Positions 7,751 through 16,253 of a DNA stretch of 59,189 bases are shown here, piece after piece (within the stretch, counting starts at the first letter, position 1; every line of letters starts with the position of its first letter). Location of the stretch: the NCBI GenBank assembly GCA_035532275.1, contig DATKRG010000011.1, forward strand, positions 1 to 59,189. Direction: 5' to 3'. The notes under the pieces were generated by a model. That model did not search any database, had not been told where the DNA came from, and saw only the letters and a program-made list of their open reading frames with translations. Position numbers and translations under genes: made by a program. The DNA is from UBA9676 sp035532275 (GTDB lineage Bacteria > Actinomycetota > Actinomycetes > Streptosporangiales > Streptosporangiaceae).

Positions 7751-9673
7751 GTGCCGGCGGGCGTGGACGTGATGCGGCTGACCAGTCCCATCCGGGTACG
7801 GGAGGGCGTCGGTTCGGAGCCGGGCCGCCATGAGAGCGCGGCGGACGCGCAGCCCTACGCCCTCCCATCCGACCAGGCGGCGGACGAGCGGCATGTCGCT
7901 GACTGGCAGGTCGTCACCGAGCGTGAGAACCGGGTGGTGATACTCGCGCACCCCGGCATGGGCAAGTCGTGGCTGATCAGGTGGGAGACGGTCAGGGTGG
8001 CCCGGGCCGCGCTTGACCTGCTCGCCGCGGGCGGCGACGTCAGTGATGTCCTGCTTCCCATCCCGGTCCGGTGCGACGAGCTCGCCGCCGCGGCGGAAGC
8101 AACCCTGGCCGACGCCGCCTGTGACTACCTGATTGAGCGGTACGCCGTGCCGCAGCGGAGCAGGGCGCAGCTGCGGGAGCTGATCGCCGGTGGCAACGTA
8201 GTGCTGCTGCTCGACGCCCTGGACGAGCTCGCCGACAGGCAGGCCCAGCGGCGTCTCCACGAGATGCTCGGGCGCTGGGCGGCCGGCCCGCAGGCGCGGT
8301 TCCGCCTGACGAGCCGGGTCGCCGGGTTCACGAACAGCCCGCTGCCGCCGTCCACGTTCAGCGTCGTCGAACTGCTGCCGTTCACGCCGGCCGACGTGTC
8401 CTCGGTGATCGCGGCCTGGGGCCTGCGCGACGATCTGGCGGAACGGCTGAGCGGGCAGATCAGCGGCCCCGCCATGGCCAGCGTGGCCCGGATTCCGCTG
8501 CTGACCGCCCTGCTGTGCGCCACCGCCGGGGGTGGCGGGGAACTGCCGGTTCACGCTGCCGGGATCTACGAGCGGGTGCTGCGCCGTTTTCTCGCCCAGG
8601 AGAACCGCTGGCCGCAGCTGCCCGAGCCGGAGCCGACCGACATCGACCGCCCTATCGAGCTGCTCGCCCCCCTCGCGTTCCACTTCGCGGTCCGGCCCGA
8701 TGGCTGGGCGGACCGCATGCCCGCCAGCCAGGTCATGGCGGTCCTGCGCTCGCTCGGCCCGGTGTTCACCGAGCTTGGCCGGGACGCTGCGGCCATCCTG
8801 CGGGACCTGTCCGTGCGTGCTGGCGTGCTCGTCCCCTCGGCCACCCAGAACGCCGGCCATGCCAGCCACCTGGTCCGCCACGCCGCGGTCAGAGCCCTCC
8901 AGCCCCGGTCCGGCGATCCTGACGTCGCCGCGGCACTTCTTCAGCGGTTCTCCGACCCGAGCCCGCAAGTGCAGGAAGCCGCTATCCGCGCAATGCAGGC
9001 CGCCGACCGCTCACCGGAGGTGACCCCGGCCCTGACAGCCAGGCTCTCCGACGATTACGACGTGGTGCGCAGGGCGGCTGCCTCGGTTCTTCAGATCGCG
9101 TCCACCCCGGCACCGCTGCTCCACCTGGCCGCGCTGACCGCGCTGCCCGCCGAGCCGGGCCTGCGTGCCCTGTACGGCGCTGCGGAGATGCTCGCCGAGA
9201 ACGTCTACCGGCTGCTCGCGCGCGAGGACCGCCCAGCCGTGCTCGCCAGCCTGGCCAGGCTGACCGATCTGGCAGTCCAGCCGGAAGAACCGCCAGAGCC
9301 CAGCGACACCGCTGATCCCCGGCCGGATTCTGGCTTTCTCGAAACGGAAGTCGTCATCTCCGTCCAGGGCCACAACAAGCAGGGCGACAGCGTCTACTCC
9401 TATATACAGCTCACCGGCAGGAGCCTGCGGCGGCTGTTCGCCGCGATGGAAGCAGGCGTGAATTTCGTGCCATCGGACTATGGCGAGGTCCTGGCCGCGG
9501 GGAAGGGCACCCCGCCCCCGGAGGTCGTGAAAGAGATGACAGAGAAATACAACATGATGGAAACCCCGCTTCCTGAGGCTGCGGAGGATGAGGGGCCGGC
9601 GACCGGCAATCCAGGATTCGGGAGGTACATCTCGCCGTTCCTGGTGGATCCCGGGTCAGACGGCATGGAATGA
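7751..9673 (+). CDS. NACHT-type STAND NTPase with HEAT repeats (C-terminal part of TIR-NACHT)
   Basis: About 640 residues from a GTG at 7751; the true beginning is probably the TIR domain upstream, because this frame is open and protein-like back past 7660 (AHFRDDLTALIAELERQAAY, then DLPRYVP). NTPase motifs: Walker A LAHPGMGKSWL (65-75) and Walker B VVLLLDALDELAD (150-162), followed by a RLTSR sensor. After the helical domain, GVLVPSATQNAGHASHLVRH runs straight into two to three HEAT-like repeats (VAAALLQRFSDPSPQVQEAA and similar). The usual NACHT winged-helix motif with its FLHxTFQEYL-like segment is missing, so part of the middle may have been lost. Function inferred: ligand-sensing switch in defence. 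Confidence 0.8.
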   Translation: MPAGVDVMRLTSPIRVREGVGSEPGRHESAADAQPYALPSDQAADERHVADWQVVTERENRVVILAHPGMGKSWLIRWETVRVARAALDLLAAGGDVSDVLLPIPVRCDELAAAAEATLADAACDYLIERYAVPQRSRAQLRELIAGGNVVLLLDALDELADRQAQRRLHEMLGRWAAGPQARFRLTSRVAGFTNSPLPPSTFSVVELLPFTPADVSSVIAAWGLRDDLAERLSGQISGPAMASVARIPLLTALLCATAGGGGELPVHAAGIYERVLRRFLAQENRWPQLPEPEPTDIDRPIELLAPLAFHFAVRPDGWADRMPASQVMAVLRSLGPVFTELGRDAAAILRDLSVRAGVLVPSATQNAGHASHLVRHAAVRALQPRSGDPDVAAALLQRFSDPSPQVQEAAIRAMQAADRSPEVTPALTARLSDDYDVVRRAAASVLQIASTPAPLLHLAALTALPAEPGLRALYGAAEMLAENVYRLLAREDRPAVLASLARLTDLAVQPEEPPEPSDTADPRPDSGFLETEVVISVQGHNKQGDSVYSYIQLTGRSLRRLFAAMEAGVNFVPSDYGEVLAAGKGTPPPEVVKEMTEKYNMMETPLPEAAEDEGPATGNPGFGRYISPFLVDPGSDGME

Positions 9674-9679
9674 GGAGGG

Positions 9680-11287
9680 TTACGGCCGGTTCAGCCGCCG
9701 GAACATAGCCTTTTGCGACTTGTACAGCTTGGGGAACTCGGCATACAGGCGGCCGTAGACCGCGGCGCGGGACGGGTCCGGCCGGAAGGTCGTTTCGATC
9801 TGGGCCAGGGCGCTGGCGCGGGAGACGTCGATGTCACCGTGGGCCATGCCGGCCAGGATCGCGGCACCGCGCAGCGTCGCGTGCACCGGGTCGGCCAGCC
9901 GCTCGACGGTGCGGTTCATCACGTCGGCGTGGATCTGGCACCACAGGTCCGACTGCGCGCCGCCGCCGAAGACGCGGACCGGGTCGAGGCGCTGCTTGAC
10001 GAAGCGCTCAACCGCCTCGTGCAGCCACCAGTTGTTGTAGGCGACGCCTTCGAGCACCGCGCGGACCATGGCCGCCCGGGTGGTGTCCAGCGACAGGTTG
10101 TGGAATCCGGCGCGGGCGTTGCGGTCGTCGATCGGAGAGCGCTCGCCGGCCAGCCACGGGGTGAAGATGATGCCGCCGGACCCGGGCGGGCAGGTGGCGG
10201 CCAGTTCTGTCAGCTCGGCGAAGCCGGGCCTGGGCCCGCCGCTGAGCGCGTCGTCGGCGGCGATGACGCGATCACGCAGCCATTGCAGGCATGCGCCTGA
10301 CGTCTCATGGTTGTTGGCGACCAGGTACTGCCCGGGGAGGACACCGGGCACACTGGCGATCTGCCGGATGGGATCGGTCTTCTTGACGCCGAACGGGCAG
10401 CTGATCCATGACGTCGTGCTGATGGCCAGGTGGCACTGCAGGTCCGCCAGGGTGCCGGCCCCCACGGCGGCGGAATGCAGGTCCGGCGTGCCGGTCACGA
10501 CGGCAACCCCGGGACCGAGCCCCAGGTCGGCGGCGACGTCATCGCGGACGGTGCCGACCACCGACCCGGTCGGCCGCAGCGGGGGCAGCTTGGATGCCTC
10601 GATCCCCGCCATGCGGATCAGGACGGGGTCGTACGCGACCCGGTCCAGGTGCCGGTTGTCGGTGAGCCATGCCGCCGTCATCGACGCCGGGGACGCCGCC
10701 GCAGTGCCGGTGAAGCACATCGACAGGTAGTCGACGGGCTCGAGGTACCAGGCGGCCTCGCGGGCGATGTCCGGCCGGTCGAGGCCGAGGTGGAGCATGT
10801 GCCCGATGGGGTCGGCCCCACTGGTCGAGGGGGCACCCCCCGTCCGGCGCACCCAGGTGACCAGCGGGCGGGGAGAGTAACCCGACACCGGGCCGCCAAA
10901 ACGCCGGCGGGAATGGCGGCCGCCCCGGGTGTCCATCCACAGGATGCACGGCCCGACGGGCGTGCCGTCCTGCGCGACCGGGATCGTGCTCGCCCACTGC
11001 CCGGTGACACTGACGGCGACGACCTGCTCGGGGCTGACCGTCCCACTGCGAAGGCCGGCCTTGGCGGCGGCGCGGATGAGCTGCCACCACTGGCCGGCGT
11101 CCTGCTCGGCACCCCCGCCCGCGCTCAGGTGAGTGGACAGGTCAGCGTTGGCAGCCCACGCGACCGAGCCGCTGAAGGAGACAAGTCCCACCTTGAGGCT
11201 GGCCGTCCCCAGGTCGACCGCCAGCGCGTACCGCTCCCCCGTTCCGTCTGCGGCACCGTGTGCGCCGTTTTGTGCGGCGTCGGTCAC
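9680..11287 (-). CDS. FGGY-family carbohydrate kinase
   Basis: A 535-residue sugar kinase of the xylulokinase/gluconokinase group, ATP-dependent and cytosolic. The phosphate-1 loop is LAVDLGTASLKVGL near the N-terminus; ILWMDTRGGRHSRR carries the expected catalytic-type Asp region; VVTGTPDLHSAAVGAG and VFGGGAQSDLWCQIHADV are the C-lobe FGGY signatures, and the C-terminus has the adenosine-binding LRGAAILAG. Length is typical. It starts at a GTG after GGGGAGGG and lies 51 bases downstream of the PLP lyase gene on the same strand, so the two are probably cotranscribed. Substrate unknown; the partner suggests a phosphorylated intermediate is later cleaved. Confidence 0.9.
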   Translation of the reverse strand: MTDAAQNGAHGAADGTGERYALAVDLGTASLKVGLVSFSGSVAWAANADLSTHLSAGGGAEQDAGQWWQLIRAAAKAGLRSGTVSPEQVVAVSVTGQWASTIPVAQDGTPVGPCILWMDTRGGRHSRRRFGGPVSGYSPRPLVTWVRRTGGAPSTSGADPIGHMLHLGLDRPDIAREAAWYLEPVDYLSMCFTGTAAASPASMTAAWLTDNRHLDRVAYDPVLIRMAGIEASKLPPLRPTGSVVGTVRDDVAADLGLGPGVAVVTGTPDLHSAAVGAGTLADLQCHLAISTTSWISCPFGVKKTDPIRQIASVPGVLPGQYLVANNHETSGACLQWLRDRVIAADDALSGGPRPGFAELTELAATCPPGSGGIIFTPWLAGERSPIDDRNARAGFHNLSLDTTRAAMVRAVLEGVAYNNWWLHEAVERFVKQRLDPVRVFGGGAQSDLWCQIHADVMNRTVERLADPVHATLRGAAILAGMAHGDIDVSRASALAQIETTFRPDPSRAAVYGRLYAEFPKLYKSQKAMFRRLNRP

Positions 11288-11338
11288 GTGGCCCTCCCCA
11301 GGAGTCGGATGAGCCAGCGTCCCACAGACTCCCCGGGC

Positions 11339-12730
11339 TCACCCCTGCGGGGGAAGGGCCTGCTGGCCGTCCATCATGTCGGCCATGACCGCCCGGATGA
11401 ACTCGTCAGCCTCGGCCGTCATGCCGCCCGCGACACTCCCGTAGATCGCGCTGCTCTGAGCTGGCTCATCAGCGTGCTCCCGGGCGTAGGCAACCGCGTC
11501 GGCGAGGTCGGCTCCGAATGTCTGCGCGACCCCGGGCTGGGTCTGTGGCCGGGTCACGGCCATGTGCAGGGCGTTGGGGTACTGCTGCCCGTTGAACCGC
11601 CAGCCGCGTGCCCGCATGAAGTCGTTGACGTGATACACGTCGAACTCGTCAGAGGTGAAGCTGAACAAGAAGGTCGGGCGCCCCAGGATGCGGAGCTCCG
11701 GGTGGGAGCGGACAGCGTTCTGCATGGCGAGGGAGGTCTCGAAGATCTGCCGCGCGTAGCGCAGGTAGCCCTCCCAGCCGAGGCTGACCATGGCCGCCCA
11801 GGTGGCGGCGAGCAGCCCGCCCGAGCGTGATCCCTCGATGCCGGGTGAGCAGTATTTCCCGCCGCTCCAGTCGGTGAGGTAGAAGTACTGGGCGTTGCGC
11901 AGTTCCCGGTGGCGGAAGGCGACAACCGACGAGCCCTTGAACGCGTATCCGTACTTGTGGGTGTCGGCCGAGATGCTGGTGACGCCCGGCAGCCGGAAGT
12001 CGTAGACGGGGATGTCGTACCCGAGCTTCTGGCCGAACGGCAGGATCAGGCCGCCGAGGCAGCCATCCACGTGCAGCCCGACCCCCCGGTGCAGCGCCAG
12101 GTCCGAGAGCTCCTCGATGGGGTCGATCGTGCCGTAGCCGTAGTTGCAGGCCGATCCGATCATGGCGATGGTGCCGTCGTCGATGTGATCAGCCACCCAG
12201 CCGACGTCCACCTGCGTGGTGACCGGGTCGACGGGTGCCTTGCGCACCTCGATCCCGAACAGGTGACAGGCCTTGTCGAAAGCGGGATGACCGGTCTCGG
12301 GCTTGATGACGTTGGGAGCGGTCACCCCCCGTTCGGCCCTGGCCCACTCCCGGTAGGCGAGCATGGCATGCAGGATGCTGCCCGTGCCCCCGGTGGTGAC
12401 CGTCCCCACCGGCGCCGCGTCGGTGGCAGCGTCGGCGCTGAGTATGTCGAGGGTCATGGCGATGATCTCGCCCTCGAACTTGGTCATGCTCGGGCACATG
12501 TCCCGCTGGAGGGCGTTCACGTGGGCGAACCGCCCGAACGCCTCGGTCATGAACTCGTAGTGCTCGTGGTCGCCGCAGTACATCGTCCCCGAGCACTTGC
12601 CCGCCTCCCAGAAGGCGTCCTCCTCACGGGCGATGGCGGCCAGTTCGGCCAGCACCTCCTCGCGAGGTCTCCCCTGCTGGGGCAACCTGCGGTTGACCGC
12701 GAAACGTCCCACAGCCGAATCAAGGCTCAT
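11339..12730 (-). CDS. PLP-dependent decarboxylase/aldolase of the sphingosine-1-phosphate lyase type
   Basis: A 463-residue fold-type I PLP enzyme (pyridoxal-dependent decarboxylase family). The lysine motif ISADTHKYGYAFKG is that of Dpl1-like sphingosine-1-phosphate lyases and related phosphoethanolamine-releasing aldolases rather than glutamate decarboxylases. Upstream, TVTTGGTGSILHAMLAYREW is the glycine-rich phosphate-binding loop and LHVDGCLGG holds the PLP-nitrogen Asp. There is no N-terminal membrane anchor, unlike the eukaryotic lyase, so it is cytosolic. It precedes the FGGY kinase and is divergent from the D-threonine-aldolase-like gene. A kinase with a phospho-substrate lyase suggests breakdown of a phosphorylated amino alcohol. 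Confidence 0.85.
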   Translation of the reverse strand: MSLDSAVGRFAVNRRLPQQGRPREEVLAELAAIAREEDAFWEAGKCSGTMYCGDHEHYEFMTEAFGRFAHVNALQRDMCPSMTKFEGEIIAMTLDILSADAATDAAPVGTVTTGGTGSILHAMLAYREWARAERGVTAPNVIKPETGHPAFDKACHLFGIEVRKAPVDPVTTQVDVGWVADHIDDGTIAMIGSACNYGYGTIDPIEELSDLALHRGVGLHVDGCLGGLILPFGQKLGYDIPVYDFRLPGVTSISADTHKYGYAFKGSSVVAFRHRELRNAQYFYLTDWSGGKYCSPGIEGSRSGGLLAATWAAMVSLGWEGYLRYARQIFETSLAMQNAVRSHPELRILGRPTFLFSFTSDEFDVYHVNDFMRARGWRFNGQQYPNALHMAVTRPQTQPGVAQTFGADLADAVAYAREHADEPAQSSAIYGSVAGGMTAEADEFIRAVMADMMDGQQALPPQG

Positions 12731-12843
12731 GCCATCAGGCTAGATGACCTGGCCAGGCGCGGGTTCTCAGGTGCCGGCGGCTCCGACGGGAGGAACCTGG
12801 ACCGGCGGCATGGCCAGGCACGTCCGCGGGTGATGATGAGGGG

Positions 12844-13944
12844 ATGATGACCGGCAGTTATCTCCCTGGCGGACTGGCCACCCCCGCGACGCTGGTGTTC
12901 GCGGACCGGCTGGACCGCAACCTGGCAGGCATGGCGGCGTTCGCGGCCGGTTCCGGGATGGCACTGCGGCCGCACGCCAAGACGCACAAGTGCCGGCAGA
13001 TCGCCCGCCGGCAGCTGGCTCTGGGCGCCCGGGGCCTCACCGTTGCCACCATTGGTGAGGCAGAGATCCTGGCCAGCCGGGGGGGCGCGGGGCAGGCTGG
13101 GCCTGAGGTGGAGGACATATTCATCGCCTACCCGCTGTGGCCGGCCAGGGACCTGGTAACCCGGCTGGGTGACCTGGCCGGGCGGGTCCGGGTCACCGTC
13201 GGGACCGATTCCGCCGCGGCAGCCGGGCGCCTGGCCCCGTTGGCCGGGCGGGTGCGGGCCATGGTCGAAGTCGACTGCGGCCTTGGCCGCAGTGGCGTGC
13301 TGCCCGCGGACGCCGCCGGCATCGCCCGGGCGGCACAGCGGGCCGGCCTGGAGGTGAGCGGGGTCTTCACGTTCCCGGGTCACAGTTACGGGCCGGGCGC
13401 CGCGGCGGCCGCCGCCGCCGATGAGGCCGCCGCCCTGGGCGAAGCAGCCGCCGCCCTGGCCGCCGCCGGCTTCGGGAGTGTCGAGCGAAGCGGCGGCTCC
13501 ACGCCGAGCGCCCGCCTGGCCTCGCCCGGCGCACTCAGCGAGCTGCGGCCCGGTGTCTACGCGCTCAACGACGCCCAGCAGGTGGAGCTTGGTGTCGTCT
13601 CGATGAGCGAGGTAGCGCTGATGGTGGCGGCGACCGTGGTAAGCCGCCCGGCGCCGGGACGGATCGTGCTCGACGCCGGGGCTAAGGTGCTGGGGCCAGA
13701 CCGGCCGGCCTGGGCCAGCGGCTACGGGCGGCTCGCAGACTGGCCGGACGCCCGGATCACCGGGCTATGGGAGCATCACGCCGTGGTCGCCGTCGACGGG
13801 GACGCCCCGGCACTCGGCGAGGTGGTCGCTGTGGTACCCAACCATGTGTGCACCGCCGTCAACCTCGTACCCGAACTCCTGGTCGCCGACCGGGGACAGG
13901 TCGTCGACCGCTGGCCGGTCGCCGCCCGTGCCGCCAACCGCTGA
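12844..13944 (+). CDS. D-threonine aldolase / D-serine dehydratase-like PLP protein
   Basis: A 366-residue fold-type III PLP enzyme (alanine racemase N-terminal barrel with a C-terminal metal-binding domain). The Schiff-base lysine lies in LRPHAKTHKCRQIA, the standard motif of this family. VDCGLGRSGV and FTFPGHSYGPG follow in the barrel, then GGSTPSA for phosphate binding. The C-terminal VVPNHVCTAVNL supplies the His and Cys that bind the divalent metal. It cleaves beta-hydroxy-D-amino acids to glycine and an aldehyde, or deaminates D-serine. It is divergent from the PLP lyase gene, with 113 bases between starts, and may share regulation. Confidence 0.9.
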   Translation: MMTGSYLPGGLATPATLVFADRLDRNLAGMAAFAAGSGMALRPHAKTHKCRQIARRQLALGARGLTVATIGEAEILASRGGAGQAGPEVEDIFIAYPLWPARDLVTRLGDLAGRVRVTVGTDSAAAAGRLAPLAGRVRAMVEVDCGLGRSGVLPADAAGIARAAQRAGLEVSGVFTFPGHSYGPGAAAAAAADEAAALGEAAAALAAAGFGSVERSGGSTPSARLASPGALSELRPGVYALNDAQQVELGVVSMSEVALMVAATVVSRPAPGRIVLDAGAKVLGPDRPAWASGYGRLADWPDARITGLWEHHAVVAVDGDAPALGEVVAVVPNHVCTAVNLVPELLVADRGQVVDRWPVAARAANR

Positions 13945-13970
13945 CCGCCACCCGCTGACCCGCCCGGCGG

Positions 13971-14429
13971 TCAGCCGTCAGCGGTCAGCGCGTACTTCAC
14001 CACCAGGTCGCCGACGCGCGGAAGCGCGGCCTCGACGTGCTTGGCTGCGCTGCCGCGGACGGCGCGGTACGCCTTGATGATCGTGGGCCGCTCGGAGGCC
14101 GTTGCGAGGTCGTCGGTCACCGAGAGCAGAGCCTCCGCCACCTCCTCGCCGCGCTTGGCCAGGTAGTCACCGAACTCGGAGCCGCCGGAGGTGCTGAAGT
14201 CCGCCCAGTACGGCTCAAGCCTGTCCACTATCTGCGGAAGCAGGTCCGCCACCATGTCGTGGTAGTAGCCCGGGGCGAAGCTGGTCACCGTCTTGTAGGC
14301 GACCTTGACCGCGGTCCCGGAGACCCCCGACTTGTCCGCGACCTCCTGCTCGATCAGCAGGTAGCAGTCGGCGGTCACCTTGGGCTGCGTGTCCGGCCCG
14401 AGCAGGATCTCCTGGAGCGTGGCTGCCAT
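13971..14429 (-). CDS. Conserved actinobacterial protein, DUF6918-like
   Basis: A 152-residue soluble, helical protein. The pattern EVADKSGVSGTAVKVAYKTV, LLPQIVDRLEPYWADF and KAYRAVRGSAAKHVEAALPR matches, from memory, small conserved actinobacterial proteins grouped as DUF6918. No catalytic motif is evident and no signal peptide or membrane segment is present. The ribosome site AAGGAGAAG precedes the ATG, and two exact 17-base repeats lie just upstream in the leader. It converges with the D-threonine-aldolase-like gene, 26 bases apart. Function unknown. Confidence 0.75.
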   Translation of the reverse strand: MAATLQEILLGPDTQPKVTADCYLLIEQEVADKSGVSGTAVKVAYKTVTSFAPGYYHDMVADLLPQIVDRLEPYWADFSTSGGSEFGDYLAKRGEEVAEALLSVTDDLATASERPTIIKAYRAVRGSAAKHVEAALPRVGDLVVKYALTADG

Positions 14430-14445
14430 GGGTATGGTCTTCTCC

Positions 14446-14479
14446 TTGCTGCTGGGTGCTGTTTGCTGCTGGGTGCTGT
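14446..14479. repeat. Perfect tandem duplication of 17 bases
   Basis: The unit TTGCTGCTGGGTGCTGT occurs twice back to back at 14446-14462 and 14463-14479. It lies immediately upstream of the ribosome binding site of the DUF6918-like gene, inside its probable 5' leader, and may be a slippage duplication or a regulatory element. Confidence 0.9.
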
Positions 14480-14572
14480 CCGTTACTAGACGGTGAACAC
14501 CCAGCCCGGGTTTACCGTTTCTTTGTCATGACGGCGGATGGAACCTGCACCGTCCAGTGAAGGGGAAACCCC

Positions 14573-14738
14573 ATGAAGGCGATCCGCCACCACGCGTACG
14601 GCTCACCTGACGTCCTGGAGGTCCAGGACGTCGGCATGCCCGCCTTGCAGGCTCTTCGCGACAAGGGCCGGATCCGGCCTGGGCACAAGGTTCCGGTCAA
14701 CGGTGCGGCGGGAGGCGTGGGGCCGCCGACTGGGCGGG
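14573..14738 (+). pseudogene. Quinone oxidoreductase remnant with the middle deleted
   Basis: The first 22 residues, MKAIRHHAYGSPDVLEVQDV, are the N-terminus of a zinc-independent NADPH:quinone reductase (medium-chain dehydrogenase family). They run straight into LQALRDKGRIRPGHKVPVNG and AAGGVG, which belong around residues 130-160 of such proteins, at the entry to the nucleotide-binding fold. About 100 residues, including substrate-binding parts, are missing, and the frame then runs into the next gene. A ribosome site (AAGGGGAAACCCC) still precedes the ATG. The remnant cannot encode a working enzyme. Confidence 0.75.
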
Positions 14739-14750
14739 TAGGAGCCAGGT

Positions 14751-16253
14751 ATGGGGGGTGCGCAGCCTGTGACCTGCCTGGTCACTGGGGCAACTGGGTA
14801 CGTGGGCGGCCGGCTGGTGCCAGAACTCATCGCGGCCGGGTACCGGGTCCGCTGCATGGCACGTCAGGCCGCCCGGCTGGCGGGTTTCCCGTGGATCGGC
14901 CAGGTCGAGGTGGCGGAGGCCGACGCGCTGGACGAGGCTTCCCTGCGGCGGGCGCTGGCGGGGGTGGACGTGGCGTACTACCTGATCCACGCCCTGGGTT
15001 CGGGCTCCGGATTTGAGGCGGCCGACCGCGCGGCGGCGAGGACTTTCGCCGGCTGCGCCCGCACTGCCGGGGTCAGCCGGATCATCTACCTGGGCGGGCT
15101 GCGCCCGCCCGACGAGCGCCAGCTGTCCCCGCACCTGCGTTCCCGGGCCGAGGTCGGGAACATCCTGCTTGGCTCTGGTGTGCCAACAGCGGTGCTACGG
15201 GCCGGGGTGATCATCGGTTCTGGTTCGGCCTCGTTCGAGATGCTGCGGTATCTGACCGAACGGCTGCCGGCCATGATCACGCCGAAATGGGTGCGATCAC
15301 GAACTCAGCCGATCGCTGTCCGGGACGTGCTGTACACCCTGGCCGGGTGTGCGCGCCTGCCCCCGGAGGTGAACCGCGCGTTCGACATCGGCGGGCCCGA
15401 CGTGCTGACGTACGCGGAGATGATGCACAGGTACGCCACGGTGGCCGGGCTGCGCCCACGCCTGCTGCTGCCGGTGGGCGTTCTCAGCCCGTCGCTGTCC
15501 AGCCACTGGGTCGGGCTGGTCACCCCGGTGCCGGGAGCCCTGGCCCGTCCCCTGGTGGAATCACTGCGCCACGACGCGGTCGCGGCCGAGCACGACATCG
15601 CCCGGTACGTGCCCGACCCGCCCGGCGGGCTGGCCGGCTTCGACGAGTCCGTGCGCCTGGCGCTGCAGAAGATCAGGGACGCTGATGTCGCCACCCGCTG
15701 GTCATCTGCCGCGCTGCCGGGAGCGCCCAGTGACCCGTTGCCCACCGACCCCGGCTGGGCGGGCGGCAGCCTCTATCGTGACCTGCGGGAACAGCCGGCC
15801 GATGCCTCCGCCGGGGCGCTGTGGCGGGTCATCGAGGGGATCGGCGGGGAGCACGGGTGGTACTCCTTCCCGCTCGCCTGGGCAGCGCGCGGGTGGCTGG
15901 ACCGCGCGGTCGGCGGGGTAGGACTGCGGCGCGGCCGGCGGGACCCGGATCATCTGCGCGCAGGCGACGCACTCGACTTCTGGCGGGTGGAAGCGGTCGA
16001 GCCGGGCCACCTGCTCCGGCTGCGCGCCGAGATGAAGCTGCCCGGCCTGGCCTGGCTGGAACTGTCGGTGCATCAGAGCGACGGACAGACGTTCTACCAG
16101 CAACGCGCGCTGTTCCATCCCCGTGGCCTGGCCGGGCACCTCTACTGGCATGCCTTGCTGCCACTGCATGCCGTCGTCTTCGGCGGCATGGCCCGCAACA
16201 TCGCCCAGGCGGCCGAGCGTTCCCGGGCGCTCCCGGTCTCTGTGCGCGGCTAG
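14751..16253 (+). CDS. NAD(P)-binding SDR-like protein with C-terminal DUF2867 domain
   Basis: A 500-residue protein. The N-terminal Rossmann domain carries TGATGYVGGRLVPEL and follows the atypical SDR (NmrA/complex I NDUFA9-like) pattern, with SRIIYLGGLRPP and a Tyr-less active site, so it may bind NAD(P) without classical dehydrogenase chemistry. From about residue 330 it continues as a DUF2867 domain (WRVIEGIGGEHGWYSFPLAW, then FWRVEAVEPGHLLRLRAEMK). This two-domain layout is common in actinobacteria. Start chosen at the ATG after AGGAG at 7 bases spacing. It sits directly behind the gutted quinone reductase. Role unknown, perhaps redox-linked lipid or polyketide metabolism. Confidence 0.85.
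   Translation: MGGAQPVTCLVTGATGYVGGRLVPELIAAGYRVRCMARQAARLAGFPWIGQVEVAEADALDEASLRRALAGVDVAYYLIHALGSGSGFEAADRAAARTFAGCARTAGVSRIIYLGGLRPPDERQLSPHLRSRAEVGNILLGSGVPTAVLRAGVIIGSGSASFEMLRYLTERLPAMITPKWVRSRTQPIAVRDVLYTLAGCARLPPEVNRAFDIGGPDVLTYAEMMHRYATVAGLRPRLLLPVGVLSPSLSSHWVGLVTPVPGALARPLVESLRHDAVAAEHDIARYVPDPPGGLAGFDESVRLALQKIRDADVATRWSSAALPGAPSDPLPTDPGWAGGSLYRDLREQPADASAGALWRVIEGIGGEHGWYSFPLAWAARGWLDRAVGGVGLRRGRRDPDHLRAGDALDFWRVEAVEPGHLLRLRAEMKLPGLAWLELSVHQSDGQTFYQQRALFHPRGLAGHLYWHALLPLHAVVFGGMARNIAQAAERSRALPVSVRG

Noticed and set aside
10430..11830. 466-residue plus-strand frame across the FGGY kinase and PLP lyase
   Set aside because: Spans two well-supported minus-strand genes and shows no family resemblance.
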